Origin: Candidatus Borrarchaeum yapensis
Lineage (GTDB): Archaea; Asgardarchaeota; Sifarchaeia; Borrarchaeales; Borrarchaeaceae
DNA length: 64,000 bases
NCBI GenBank assembly: GCA_016840515.1
Contig: JAEOSF010000010.1
Span: forward strand, 1 to 64,000
Direction of reading: 5' to 3'
Below are positions 8,690 through 17,629 of the stretch, piece after piece (within the stretch, counting starts at the first letter, position 1; the number at the start of each line of letters is the position of its first letter). The position numbers and the translations under genes are program-made. The notes below the pieces were generated by a model, which saw nothing but the letters and a program-made list of their open reading frames with translations, was not told the origin of the DNA and ran no database searches.

Positions 8690-9655
8690 ATGGATGAAAC
8701 TTTAGGGATTAAGAAGAAACGCCCATCTAATTACGACAAGAACTCCTGTACTAGAGCTTATTGTATTGAATGCGGTTCAACTGATGTGATTTGTGATGAG
8801 ACTCGTGGTGAGATCATCTGTAACAAATGTGGATTGGTTATTGAAGAACATATGATGGATCTGGGGCCTGAATGGCGCAGTTACACGGCAGAAGAACGAA
8901 AGAAACGAAGTCGTGTAGGAAGCCCTGTTAATTATTCCATTCATGATAAAGGCTTATCAACTATGATTGGTCCTGAGGACAAAGACGTCTATGGCAAAAA
9001 ACTTGCACCCAGTCGACGTGCTGAAATTTATCGCCTACGAAAGTGGCAACGACGTACTCGGACGCACAGTTCTCGTGAGAGAAACCTCATTCAAGCATTG
9101 AGTGAATTAGATCGCTTAGCGAGTCAAATGGGTATTCCACGATCAATTAAAGAAGAAGCGGCGATTATCTATCGAAAAGCATTGGAAAAACGAATGAGTC
9201 GCGGTACTACTATTGAAGTTATGGTTGCCGCTACCTTGTATGCGGCCTGTCGCATCAGAAAAATTCCTCGGACCTTAGATGAAGTTGCAGAAAACTCACG
9301 CATTAATAAAAAACAACTAGGACAGTGTTTCAGACAACTCGTGAGAACTATTGATGTGGCAATTCCTATCAGTACACCAATTGATTTCATATCCCGTTTT
9401 TCTAACGAACTTGCACTTACTGGAAAAGTGTCGGGGCGGGCTATTAAAATTCTTGAAACAGCTAAAAAAGCAGGGATCACTGCTGGAAAAGACCCAACTG
9501 GACTAGCTGCAGCAGCTCTCTATATCTCTGGAATATTGGAAGATGAACGCAGAACCCAACGTGAAATCGCACGTGTTGCACGAGTCACAGAAGTTACAGT
9601 ACGAAACCGCTACAAAGAGTTAGTTAAAAATCTTCAAATCGCAGTTGCCATATAA
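8690..9655 (+). CDS. tfb: Transcription initiation factor TFB (TFIIB homologue)
   Basis: 321 residues. N-terminal zinc ribbon C-x2-C...C-x2-C (YCIECGSTDVICDETRGE, then CNKCGLV) binds RNA polymerase; DLGPEWRSY is the B-reader start; two cyclin folds (about 120-210 and 215-315) bind TBP-DNA, the last helix-turn-helix (QREIARVARVTEVTVRNRY) reading the BRE element. Full length. Ribosome site GAGGAG at 8672-8677. A long leader with a palindromic operator candidate precedes it (8498-8527), so the gene may be autoregulated or stress-regulated. Confidence 0.96.
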   Translation: MDETLGIKKKRPSNYDKNSCTRAYCIECGSTDVICDETRGEIICNKCGLVIEEHMMDLGPEWRSYTAEERKKRSRVGSPVNYSIHDKGLSTMIGPEDKDVYGKKLAPSRRAEIYRLRKWQRRTRTHSSRERNLIQALSELDRLASQMGIPRSIKEEAAIIYRKALEKRMSRGTTIEVMVAATLYAACRIRKIPRTLDEVAENSRINKKQLGQCFRQLVRTIDVAIPISTPIDFISRFSNELALTGKVSGRAIKILETAKKAGITAGKDPTGLAAAALYISGILEDERRTQREIARVARVTEVTVRNRYKELVKNLQIAVAI

Positions 9656-9728
9656 ACTCTATAACACAATTCTTTTTTTTATTATTTCTTAGGAAAAACG
9701 GCGGTGGATCTGTTTTAAGATGATTCAA

Positions 9729-9764
9729 CGGGAAGTCCCCATCCGTCAGGGTGGGGTAGTTCAC
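9729..9764 (+). mobile_element. IS200/IS605-type end hairpin relic
   Basis: GGGAAGTCCCCATCC, a four-base loop, GGGTGGGG and GTAGTTCAC form a stem-loop followed by the TTCAC ending typical of IS200/IS605 right ends (and the 3' end of TnpB omega RNA). No transposase gene is attached. It abuts the convergent 3' ends of tfb and the HTH-GNAT gene; the TGA stop of the latter (9763-9761) is part of the TTCAC terminus. Confidence 0.6.
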
Positions 9765-10462
9765 GATTCTAGAACATCCATCTCATTGAATGATTTTCCT
9801 AAAGAAATATGCTCCATACGTTCTCGTTTCAGGATTTCTGTTGGATTATCATCTCGTTCTGAATGTCCAACTGTCCTAAATCCTAAAGATTCGAAAAATA
9901 GATAGGCGGCTCTATTTCTTAAAAAGACCTCTGCAAGCAATGGTTTACTTGTAATTAGGCTTTTAACTAATTGTGTCCCAATTTTTTTTCCTCGAAATTG
10001 TTTTTCAACAAAGATCCTTAAAACCTCTACGTGATCTGGAGATTCAAAAGCTAACATCGCACCCTTAATCTCATTTGAGTGTTCAGCGACATATACCCAG
10101 TATAAATTATCAGGGACGTTCAATGCACCTTTTAAATAAGTTACATCAATATCTGAAAAAAAATCTCTTAGAACTTCAAGATCTGACTTTATAATAGTTC
10201 TTACGCGTAATTTATCATCTTTAGGTTCATCGTGTTCCCATATACCAAAAATATACCCATCGGAATGCTTCTCTCTTGGGCAATATAAAGCACGTCTTCT
10301 GCCATCCCAGAATGTATATCGCCTTAATACTAATGCACGCCTGTCAAGGCTTCTTAAATCTTTCCATATTGTACTATGTGATTTACCAATAAGCGTTTGC
10401 AATTGTTTTGGCGTTAAAGGTCCTTCACTGCGCAGTACATCGAGAATGGCATATCGAGCCAA
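9761..10462 (-). CDS. HTH-GNAT N-acetyltransferase fusion
   Basis: 233 residues. Residues 1-55 form a winged helix-turn-helix (LTPKQLQTLIGKSHSTIWKD, then LRSLDRRALVLRRYTF), and residues about 85-215 a GNAT acetyltransferase fold with acetyl-CoA loop RGKKIGTQLVKSL and a C-terminal NRAAYLFFESLGFRTVG. Such fusions couple DNA binding to acetyl transfer; the substrate is unknown. TTG 10462 is given; a TATA box (CTTTATATATTTT on the minus strand near 10490-10505) places transcription start close to the coding start, so the message is nearly leaderless. Its last codons and stop overlap an IS605-like end, suggesting the original C-terminus was altered. Confidence 0.75.
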   Translation of the reverse strand: MARYAILDVLRSEGPLTPKQLQTLIGKSHSTIWKDLRSLDRRALVLRRYTFWDGRRRALYCPREKHSDGYIFGIWEHDEPKDDKLRVRTIIKSDLEVLRDFFSDIDVTYLKGALNVPDNLYWVYVAEHSNEIKGAMLAFESPDHVEVLRIFVEKQFRGKKIGTQLVKSLITSKPLLAEVFLRNRAAYLFFESLGFRTVGHSERDDNPTEILKRERMEHISLGKSFNEMDVLES

Positions 10463-10624
10463 AGCATCACCTGTTATGATTACAAATTCAAAAAAAATAT
10501 ATAAAGGCTTTGGATCGACTGATAACTTTTACCATTCTCTGGCTCAAGATCAGCCGATCGGTAACCCAGAAATTCAGTTGCGTAGATGATAAAAAAACTG
10601 TCGTATTCTTTAGGGTTTTTCCCC

Positions 10625-11764
10625 TTAGAAGCATCGATGGATAGCAGCGGCGCCCATATCTTGGTATTCTTTTTTAGTCACCCACATTTTCTGGAAGGTC
10701 TTAAGTGACGATAGAATACTACCTCCGATCCAGACACTGTAGCGTCTTTCTGGTGGGGCGATGATTTTAATCTCCACGCCTTCGGGTACCAGTTCGGTGA
10801 GTTCCTTGTGCATCCGTTCCTTGAGACCGGGGAACATAGTGGAACCGCCTGACAGTACGATGTTACCGTAGAGTTCGCGGCGCAAGTCGACGTCACATTT
10901 CATGATGGCTTGGTAGATGGCTTCGTCAATTGGTGAAGCTTCTAAGCCGATCACACCTGGGTTGAAGAATACTTCGGGGGCTAAGAAACGTTCAGGACCG
11001 ACCACTAAGGCCTGGCCATCTGGTAAGGTGTAGGTCTTTTCCATACCGGAGACTTTCTCCGCTAATTTCATTTCCTTTTCTGGGTCCAAGGCCACGTAAC
11101 ACAGTTTTTCTTTGATGTCACGTACGATCTCACGTTCGGCAGATGAGGTCAGTGAATAGCCTCGCTGTCTTAACAGTCGTCGCAGATACTCGGTGAGGTC
11201 TCGACCGGCTAAATCGACACGAGAGATGGCATGAGTGATGGCGAACCCTTCGTAGATGGGCACGATGTGTGTCACTCCGTCACCGCTGTCGACTACGATA
11301 CCGGTGGTTCTTCCGCTGGCATACAGACTTAATACTGCCTGCATGCTGACATACATGGCGGGTACGTTAAAGGTCTCAAACATGACTTCGGTCATTTTCT
11401 CCCGGTTGACTTTCGGATTCAGGGGGGCTTCGGTCAGCAGTACTGGATGTTCGTTAGGGTTAACGCGCAGGTCGTTATAGAAAGTGTAGTGCCAGATTTT
11501 TTCCATGGCATCCCAGTCGTTAATTACCCCATGTTCAACTGGGTAGATGAGTTTTAATACACCTCGCAAGTTGAGGGCTTCTTCGCCGATATAGTACTCC
11601 CGTACGTAATGTTCGACATCGGTCATGATGGATTTATATTTTGGGTAGCCAATGAGCGTTGGGAAGACACTCCTGGGCTGATCTTCGCCAGCGTAGCCGT
11701 TTTTAGACAGACCAGTCCCGTTATCAATCACCAACGGCTTTCCAGTAATTCCTTCTTCTTCCAA
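10625..11764 (-). CDS. Asgard actin (lokiactin-type)
   Basis: 379 residues, the length of eukaryotic actin. Phosphate-1 loop is [20 protein letters not shown], phosphate-2 [12 protein letters not shown], adenosine motif [11 protein letters not shown], and the C-terminus [16 protein letters not shown] parallels actin's KQEYDESGPSIVHRKCF. Polymerising cytoskeletal ATPase of the cytoplasm. A ribosome site AAGGAGG lies just before the ATG. The coding DNA is clearly richer in G+C than its neighbours (by eye about half), which fits codon selection in an abundant protein or a different history. No profilin or gelsolin gene is in the window. Confidence 0.95.
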   Translation of the reverse strand: MEEEGITGKPLVIDNGTGLSKNGYAGEDQPRSVFPTLIGYPKYKSIMTDVEHYVREYYIGEEALNLRGVLKLIYPVEHGVINDWDAMEKIWHYTFYNDLRVNPNEHPVLLTEAPLNPKVNREKMTEVMFETFNVPAMYVSMQAVLSLYASGRTTGIVVDSGDGVTHIVPIYEGFAITHAISRVDLAGRDLTEYLRRLLRQRGYSLTSSAEREIVRDIKEKLCYVALDPEKEMKLAEKVSGMEKTYTLPDGQALVVGPERFLAPEVFFNPGVIGLEASPIDEAIYQAIMKCDVDLRRELYGNIVLSGGSTMFPGLKERMHKELTELVPEGVEIKIIAPPERRYSVWIGGSILSSLKTFQKMWVTKKEYQDMGAAAIHRCF

Positions 11765-12130
11765 TGGTTTTCCTCCTTATACTATTTTAATCTAGCTAAT
11801 AAATTCTTTTATTAATTGATCGATTGAGAGATAATAGAGATTTTGCCTACATTCTTGCGATTTCATTTATAAGGGAATTATGATTGTAAATAAAGGATGG
11901 CAAATGTCTTTGCTTTTTGTGAATTACAAAGACTTTGTTGTGAATAATTATGAATAATTATGAAAAAAATGATAGTTTTTTTAATAGGCGATGTTAAAAA
12001 ATCATAGCGCTTCTACTTGGATTTCAATAAGACATAAGCAAGAACATTCTTAATTCTCTTTCATTTTCTAAGTTGATTATTGTGAAGAGCAAACAGAAAA
12101 GGAAAAAATTGATTTAAATAGACATACTAC
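11765..12130. other. Intergenic region upstream of actin
   Basis: 366 bases with no coding frame. It holds the actin promoter and leader (minus strand) and an exact direct repeat GAATAATTAT at 11942-11951 and 11952-11961. Nothing else is recognised. Confidence 0.4.
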
Positions 12131-13738
12131 TCATAGATAGTCTGTTCTTCTAAGAATTCTACCTGGAAGTGTCCTTGTATGTTTACCCTCTTCAACAACA
12201 AGCTCTCCATTAACAATCACGAACTTTATCCCTTTTGGAAACTGAAGGGGATTGTTATAAGTTGCAATATCATTAATCTCTGTAGCATCAAAGATTGTTA
12301 GATCTGCAGCGAATCCTGACAGCAGAAGTCCACGATCTTGCAATCCAATTTTTTGTGCTGGTAAAGAGGTCATCTTCCTGATTGCTTCAGGGAGTGTTAA
12401 AACAGCGTTTTCGCGAACATACTGCTTTAAAATTTTAGGGTATGAGGCAATAGCCCTGGGATGATATTTTCCAATAATAATGCTATCTGTTCCAACCATT
12501 TGAACCTGGTGTTTCATAACAGTTTTTACATCGTCTTCGTCCATAAAAAAGAGCACCATAGATACTGCTGCGTCCTCTTCAATTAATAAATTAAAAGCAG
12601 TCTCAGCAGGATCATTTGTTCCCTGCATTTCTGCAATTTCTGAGAGCGTTTTTCCTTCTAAATCCTTATTCTGGTCAGTCTTTACTGAAGTAATTAGTAT
12701 TCCATCCCATCCAGATGCCTTAGCATAATTGTCCCAATCGTTTCCTTCTTTTATTTCTTTTTTTATCTGTTCTCTAGTTTCTTGATCCTTTAATCTTTGA
12801 ATTAATTTCTCTTTGCCACCTACGTGAACCCAAGGAGGAAGAATAGCGGTTAATGTTGTGCTTCCCGCTGTGTATGGGTATTGATCCACCGTTATATCGA
12901 TGTCTATTGCTCTGGCATCTTCCACCAGTTTTAGCGTTTGTGTAACTTTTCCCCAGTTTTGTTTCCCTGCTGCTTTGAAATGCGATATTTCTATTGGAAT
13001 TCCTGTTTCTTTTCCAATTTTAATAACTTCATGGATTGATTCTATCACTTTATCGCTTTCATTTCGCATATGGATGCTTAAAAAGCCATTATAACTCTTT
13101 ACAACTTTGCAGAGTTCAATAATTTCTTCTGTAGAAGCAAAAGTAAGAGGAGGATAAATTAAACCTGTTGAAAAAGCAAATGCGCCATCAATGAAGCATT
13201 TAGCAACACTTTGTTTCATTTCCTCTATTTCTGAATTTGTTGGAGGTCTATTATCCATACCCATAGTGCAGAATCGGATGACTCCATGTCCAACTGAACT
13301 TGCAATGTTCACAGCTATGCCTTGAAGTTCAAACACTGCTAAATATTCAGCTAATGTATTCCAATTCCATTCTACATCTGTATTTCCTAAAACTCCCATG
13401 ACTAATTGTCTGTACTCTTCCTTACATTTTTCCTTAATAGGTGCCACAGAAAAACCACATTGCCCAATCAATTCAGTAGTGACACCTTGAAGTACTTTTT
13501 CATCAGCAGTTGGGCGTTCTAACCACACAATATCTGAGTGTGAATGGATGTCGATAAAACCTGGTGCCACGATAAGCCTTTCAACATCAATTATTCTTTT
13601 AGCATCCGAGGTCGAAATATGACCGACCTTCATTATCTTACCATCTTTAATTGCAATATTGCCTTTAAACCATGGATTTCCGGTACCATTGATAATTCTG
13701 CCATTTTTGATAAGTATATCAATCACGATCATCACCAA
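12131..13738 (-). CDS. N-acyl-D-amino-acid deacylase / D-aminoacylase family amidohydrolase
   Basis: 535 residues, the usual length. Order of motifs fits the family: IIDVERLIVAPGFIDIHSHSD (metal ligands in HSH), TGLIYPPLTFAS, LSIHMRNESD, EISHFKAAGKQNWG, VDQYPYTAGSTTL, a GTDS motif (VQMVGTDSI) and a C-terminal LPAQKIGLQDRGLLLSGF. The family hydrolyses N-acyl-D-amino acids, releasing a fatty or acetyl group, and acts in the cytoplasm. Several close starts exist (GTG and ATG within the first five codons). It stands alone between divergent and convergent genes, so no operon helps to fix the substrate. Confidence 0.88.
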   Translation of the reverse strand: MVMIVIDILIKNGRIINGTGNPWFKGNIAIKDGKIMKVGHISTSDAKRIIDVERLIVAPGFIDIHSHSDIVWLERPTADEKVLQGVTTELIGQCGFSVAPIKEKCKEEYRQLVMGVLGNTDVEWNWNTLAEYLAVFELQGIAVNIASSVGHGVIRFCTMGMDNRPPTNSEIEEMKQSVAKCFIDGAFAFSTGLIYPPLTFASTEEIIELCKVVKSYNGFLSIHMRNESDKVIESIHEVIKIGKETGIPIEISHFKAAGKQNWGKVTQTLKLVEDARAIDIDITVDQYPYTAGSTTLTAILPPWVHVGGKEKLIQRLKDQETREQIKKEIKEGNDWDNYAKASGWDGILITSVKTDQNKDLEGKTLSEIAEMQGTNDPAETAFNLLIEEDAAVSMVLFFMDEDDVKTVMKHQVQMVGTDSIIIGKYHPRAIASYPKILKQYVRENAVLTLPEAIRKMTSLPAQKIGLQDRGLLLSGFAADLTIFDATEINDIATYNNPLQFPKGIKFVIVNGELVVEEGKHTRTLPGRILRRTDYL

Positions 13739-13823
13739 GTACTAATTGTCTTAAAAATGAACTATAAAAGAACTAAATGATGAAAATCGATTCTATATTG
13801 CACTTCTTCTTTTATATTCATCT

Positions 13824-13866
13824 CGCAAGAACATCCCCCAACGTGTTGGGGGGATGAATTGCGTTA
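13824..13866 (-). mobile_element. IS200/IS605-type end hairpin relic
   Basis: On the minus strand the sequence reads GCAATTCATCC, then CCCCAAC-AC-GTTGGGGG and ATGTTCTTGCG: a perfect long stem with a two-base loop, flanked by GCAATTCATC and TTCTTGC as in IS200/IS605 right ends. It lies 34 bases beyond the premature stop of the TPR fragment at 13900, so the insertion or its decay may have cut that gene. Confidence 0.6.
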
Positions 13867-13899
13867 CTTTTTTCACTTTCACACAGGTCTCTATAACTT

Positions 13900-14091
13900 T
13901 TAAATAGATTTACGTGCATCACCTAAATTTGCATAAGCGACTCCCATGTCATTCCACGCATAAAAAAAGTCCGGATCAGCATTTAAAGCATTTTCATATT
14001 CTTTTATAGCTTTTTCATACTCTCCTTGATTGAGATATTCTTCACCTTTTTCAAGGTAATCTTCTGGTGACTCATTCGTGAACATAATCAT
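13900..14091 (-). CDS. TPR protein, apparently truncated
   Basis: 63 residues from ATG 14091, which is preceded by GAGGAGTG at a good distance (the open frame continues to GTG 14103). One complete tetratricopeptide repeat (AEEYLNQGEYEKAIKEYENAL-like, residues about 11-44) and the first helix and a half of a second (AWNDMGVAYANLGDARKSI) are present, then a stop where EYYEKAL would be expected. Downstream codons hold several stops and the hairpin at 13824-13866. Either a short scaffold peptide or the 5' fragment of a longer TPR gene broken by an insertion; the second is preferred. Confidence 0.6.
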   Translation of the reverse strand: MIMFTNESPEDYLEKGEEYLNQGEYEKAIKEYENALNADPDFFYAWNDMGVAYANLGDARKSI

Positions 14092-14297
14092 GTCACTCCT
14101 CACATGACTCTAAAACAATATGTCTAAACTAATTAAAAAACAATTTGCAATATATGTTTGCATAATGGCCATCTAATTCTGATAGCATCTATTTTTAATG
14201 AAATTATATTAAAGTACGTGTACAAGAAAAAAAATTGATTTAAATCTACGTTAGTTTTAAATTTAATGAAGGTAGCGTTAGCGTGAGGGGATGATTA

Positions 14298-14828
14298 ATG
14301 CATCTTTTATTCAAAGTGATTATTGTTGGTGATGGTGCTGTAGGAAAAACAACTTTGGCAACTCACTTCGCATATGGTAAATTCATCGAGTATTACAAAA
14401 TGACTATAGGTGTAGATTTCTTTGTTAAAGATGTTTTAATCGGAAATAATGTGATTAAACTGCAAATCTGGGACACCGCTGGCCAAGAACGTTTCGCATT
14501 CATTCGTCCAACTTATTATTCTGGGACAAGTGGAGGACTCATGGTATTTGATGTAAATCGGAGCGAATCCTTTAAAAGTCTTGATAAGTGGTTGAAAGAG
14601 GTCCACACGAATTGTGGAAAGATTCCACTTATTTTATTAGGCAATAAAATTGACTTAGATATACGACAAGTAAAAAAATCACAAGCTGAAAAATATGCCA
14701 AGAAAAATGATCTCCTATATTACGAAATATCCGCAAAAACAGGTGAAAAAGTCTTTGACGTATTTTCTGAATTAGCTAACATTTTATACACCAGATACAA
14801 AGAAAAAATTAAGGAAAAGTCAAGTTAA
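14298..14828 (+). CDS. Rab/Ras-like small GTPase
   Basis: 176 residues, a single G domain. G1 GDGAVGKT (11-18), G2 Thr36 in KMTIGVDFF, G3 WDTAGQERF with catalytic Gln63, G4 NKID (116-119), G5 SAK (145-147). This is the canonical Ras-superfamily set, closest in appearance to Rab. The C-terminus (KEKIKEKSS) has no cysteine, so it is not prenylated in the eukaryotic manner. Ribosome site GAGGGGATG just upstream of ATG 14298. It differs from the two DFGGE GTPases at 33-35 kb, having normal catalytic residues. No obvious GAP or GEF next to it; KaiC-like ATPases follow downstream. Confidence 0.93.
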   Translation: MHLLFKVIIVGDGAVGKTTLATHFAYGKFIEYYKMTIGVDFFVKDVLIGNNVIKLQIWDTAGQERFAFIRPTYYSGTSGGLMVFDVNRSESFKSLDKWLKEVHTNCGKIPLILLGNKIDLDIRQVKKSQAEKYAKKNDLLYYEISAKTGEKVFDVFSELANILYTRYKEKIKEKSS

Positions 14829-15201
14829 ATTCAATTTCATAAACAGAAAACCAATATTTACTTTTGTATTATTTTCAATTTAAAAAACAAGTACATTTTG
14901 ACAAGTCACTTTTTCAATTATACTTATAATTGAGTATTCTGAAAAAATATTAGACAAAAATTGGCAACAGAAAAGAGATATTGACTGTATAATTGACCAC
15001 TTCAGTCTAGTATCTTATCTTAATATCTTGGATGGTGTTAAAAAAAAGAAAACGAGGCACTAATTATTATGTTTGCTTCTTGCGGCTTAAAAGATGTGAT
15101 TATTGATAATGTGAGGTGCAAACACAATAAGTCTCTCTGAAAGTCAAGTTTTGTTAGTAAACAAACCATAAAAAATACAAAAAAGGAATGGAAAGATTAT
15201 T
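14829..15201. other. Intergenic region
   Basis: 373 A+T-rich bases. A 23-codon frame (15070-15141, MFASCGLKDVIID...) is seen but lacks a ribosome site and is not called. The region should hold the promoter of the KaiC-like gene; no clear TATA box is assigned. Confidence 0.4.
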
Positions 15202-15957
15202 TTGAAGAGAATACACACTGGAATTAAAGGGCTCGATAATTTAATTGAAGGAGGCATTCCAGAAGGCTGGAGTGTTCTTTTGACAGGTCCTACCGGAACA
15301 GGGAAGACAACTCTCGCTATACAGTATTTGTATAATGGTTATAGAGGCTATAATGAACCAGGAGTATATATCAGTCTAGAAGAAGATGTTCAGGATATCC
15401 TAAAAGTGATGTCTACATTCAATTGGGATTTAAACACTCTGCAAAAGGAAAAAAAACTAGTAATGATTAATGCTATCCCAAAAAAATCTCCCGATGCGAC
15501 AGAGTATGTGATTAAAGCTCCTCTATTCTCTCAAACTTTCAGTTTTGAATCAATTTGTTCGTTATTAGAAGAAAAAATCAATGAAATAAACGCAACCCGC
15601 GTCGTTGTTGATGGTTTAAGCGCGCTAGCGCTTCTATATCAAGATGACTTTAAAATTCGGCAAGGTCTTTTGGATATGACAAATACAATTCGCTCCTCAG
15701 GTTGCACGACGATTTATACAACAGAGATCCCTGAGGGATCGGTTGGAATCAGCAGATTTGGAATCGAAGAATTCATTGCACACGGTGTAATAATCCTCTA
15801 CTATGTTCGGGAAGGAGGGAAAAGAACCCGCGCCATAGAGATTCGGAAGATGCGTGGTACCAGACATGATCAATCATTACATCCCTATGAAATTACAGAC
15901 AAAGGAATTGATGTATTTTCAGAAGAAATAGCATTTTTAAGAGACAATTTATTATAA
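15202..15957 (+). CDS. KaiC-like RecA-fold ATPase, single domain
   Basis: 251 residues. N-terminal TGIKGLDNLIEGGIPEG is the classic KaiC-family start, Walker A is GPTGTGKT (29-36), SLEED follows, Walker B RVVVDGLSAL, and the C-terminal EIRKMRGTRHD with HPYEIT closes the domain. Archaeal single-domain KaiC proteins are ATPases in signalling and gene regulation rather than clocks. TTG start at 15202. The next gene, 50 bases downstream on the same strand, is a second divergent KaiC-like protein fused to a receiver domain, so the two probably act together. Confidence 0.88.
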   Translation: MKRIHTGIKGLDNLIEGGIPEGWSVLLTGPTGTGKTTLAIQYLYNGYRGYNEPGVYISLEEDVQDILKVMSTFNWDLNTLQKEKKLVMINAIPKKSPDATEYVIKAPLFSQTFSFESICSLLEEKINEINATRVVVDGLSALALLYQDDFKIRQGLLDMTNTIRSSGCTTIYTTEIPEGSVGISRFGIEEFIAHGVIILYYVREGGKRTRAIEIRKMRGTRHDQSLHPYEITDKGIDVFSEEIAFLRDNLL

Positions 15958-16007
15958 AAAACAATATACTATAAGAAGATAGACTCTACAATGTCTTGGT
16001 GGGATTA

Positions 16008-17306
16008 ATGAAAGAAATATTCCCAGATTATTACAGTGTTTTACTATATGGTCCTCCTGGCGTTGGCAAATCGGAGTATATCTTTGATTTAGTAGAATAT
16101 TACCTAAAACATAACAAGAAAGTAATTTATATCACCACATCAAAAAGCCCAGAGCAGATTATCGAATACGCTAAAAAACGTAATCTTGATATCACGAAAT
16201 ATGAAAATAAAACACTTGTTTTTATTGACTGTTACTCATGGTCTGTTAGTAAAGAAGAGAAAAGACTCTCAGTTGATCATCCAGCAGATCTAAATAAAAT
16301 AAGCATTAATTTAGTAAAAGCTGTAAATATATTGGGGATGCCAGTTCGGATAATTTTTGATTCTTTATCTACACTTTTTCTTCATAGCCAAGCAGATGTC
16401 ATTCTGAAGTTTGTTCAAACCATCACATCCCGAATTAAATCAGAATATGGCTTCATCCTTCTTTCAATGCAAAAGGGGATGCATAATCAAGAACATGTCA
16501 CCACAGTGTATTCTATCATGGATGGCGTCATTGAAATGGATTTCGAGGAAGAAACACTCGGAAAACATTTAAGAATTCATCATCTAGACGGTTTTCCGCA
16601 TGAATCCATTTGGATACCATACAAAGTAACACCTCATGGGACTGAGATTAATCCTGAAAATCTTCAAAAGATAGTCTCTTATAACGCCAAAACAGCACAA
16701 CAATCAGCACGATTCATTAAAAAAGTTGAAAAGTTGCTTTCAGATATTTTTGCGAAGGCCATGGTTGACAATCTTATTAAATCATATCTTACTAAGTTAG
16801 AAATAACACGTGACACTATTGAACACAATCATGCAAAAAAAATTACGGAAATGATCCACGATGATATAATAAAGTTTACTGAAAAAAATCCCGGCAACTT
16901 GGAGAAAGTGTTATTAGGAGATTTTATTAAACGTAAAAAGATTCTTGTTGTAGAAGATAATGAAGATTTTCGAGTTGCCATCAAGGAAATCCTAAAACTT
17001 AAGAATTATCAAGTTGTTACAGCAGTAAATGGTATAGAAGCGATAGAATCCGCCGAAAGAGAGCATCCAGATCTGATTTTAATGGATATTGGTCTCCCAG
17101 TGCTTGATGGCTATGAAGCTACACGCCGCTTGAAATCTAAGGAAACAACTAAAGATATCCCAATTGTGGCATTAACCTCATTTGTTCTCAAAGGAGACGA
17201 TGAAAAAGCATTAGCTGCTGGATGTGATGGCTACATTCCTAAACCAATCGATATGGGCGGATTTCCACAAAAGGTAGAGCGTTTTTTCGAAACAGGCGTC
17301 TTGTAA
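16008..17306 (+). CDS. KaiC-like ATPase fused to a response-regulator receiver domain
   Basis: 432 residues from ATG 16008, chosen because GGTGGGA (15998-16004) precedes it (the frame opens at TTG 15996). Walker A GPPGVGKS at residues 14-21 and a Walker B IIFDSLSTLF identify a KaiC/GvpD-like ATPase in roughly the first 240 residues; a helical linker follows; the last 120 residues are a REC domain with acidic pair in LVVEDNEDF, phospho-acceptor Asp in LMDIGLP, Thr/Ser in ALTS and Lys in PKP. It would receive a phosphate from a histidine kinase; no kinase is in the window. Its TAA stop lies inside an IS605-like hairpin end (17300-17332). Confidence 0.85.
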   Translation: MKEIFPDYYSVLLYGPPGVGKSEYIFDLVEYYLKHNKKVIYITTSKSPEQIIEYAKKRNLDITKYENKTLVFIDCYSWSVSKEEKRLSVDHPADLNKISINLVKAVNILGMPVRIIFDSLSTLFLHSQADVILKFVQTITSRIKSEYGFILLSMQKGMHNQEHVTTVYSIMDGVIEMDFEEETLGKHLRIHHLDGFPHESIWIPYKVTPHGTEINPENLQKIVSYNAKTAQQSARFIKKVEKLLSDIFAKAMVDNLIKSYLTKLEITRDTIEHNHAKKITEMIHDDIIKFTEKNPGNLEKVLLGDFIKRKKILVVEDNEDFRVAIKEILKLKNYQVVTAVNGIEAIESAEREHPDLILMDIGLPVLDGYEATRRLKSKETTKDIPIVALTSFVLKGDDEKALAAGCDGYIPKPIDMGGFPQKVERFFETGVL

Positions 17307-17338
17307 ACTGCCTCACGCTAAAACTGTGAGTTTTTATT
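17300..17338 (-). mobile_element. IS605-like end hairpin, now a shared terminator
   Basis: Read on the minus strand: AACTCACAGTTTTAGCGTGA, then GGCAGTTTAC, resembling the end at 33806-33845 (AGCGTGAGGTAGTTCAC). On the plus strand CTCAC (17312-17316) pairs with GTGAG (17326-17330) and is followed by TTTTTATTTT, so it can terminate transcription for the KaiC-REC gene ending at 17306 and possibly for the convergent GIY-YIG gene. The KaiC-REC stop codon is part of the terminus. Confidence 0.5.
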
Positions 17339-17629
17339 TTACGAAAGTCCACAAAATTTGTTAACATTATCGACAAATTCTTGATCAAAGGGTTTCTCAA
17401 TTAATTTCTTCTTATCTTGATGCGTAAGTTTTTTTATTTCGCGTTCTCTTTGAATCGCCTGACGTTGCGATCGGAATTTTTCAACATAATACAATTTTTT
17501 GACTTTGTTGCCTCGAAGATATCTGGCGCCTTTCCCATCTAAATGTTGCTTGAGGCGCTCGAAGATATCTTTGGTATATCCGGTGTAAAACGTTTTATTT
17601 CTGCAGAGAACTACGTAGACGTAAAACAC
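17339..17629 (-). CDS. GIY-YIG nuclease-domain protein (UPF0213-like)
   Basis: 96 residues from GTG 17629, selected because AAAGGTGAT lies seven bases upstream; the open frame runs back to 17890 but that stretch has no family match. VFYVYVVLC and FYTGYT give the GIY-YIG motif pair, followed by RLKQHLDGKGARYLRG and REREIKKLTHQDKKKLI, exactly the layout of the small UPF0213/YhbQ-type proteins. These are single-domain nucleases possibly acting in DNA repair. It is convergent with the KaiC-REC gene and shares its terminator. Confidence 0.85.
   Translation of the reverse strand: MFYVYVVLCRNKTFYTGYTKDIFERLKQHLDGKGARYLRGNKVKKLYYVEKFRSQRQAIQREREIKKLTHQDKKKLIEKPFDQEFVDNVNKFCGLS

Noticed and set aside
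9720-9905. Plus-strand frame starting in the IS-like hairpin
   Set aside because: It lies opposite the HTH-GNAT gene and has no protein-like pattern; a shadow of the real gene.
15070-15141. 23-codon frame MFASCGLKDVIID...
   Set aside because: No ribosome site, no conservation evidence and too short to support.
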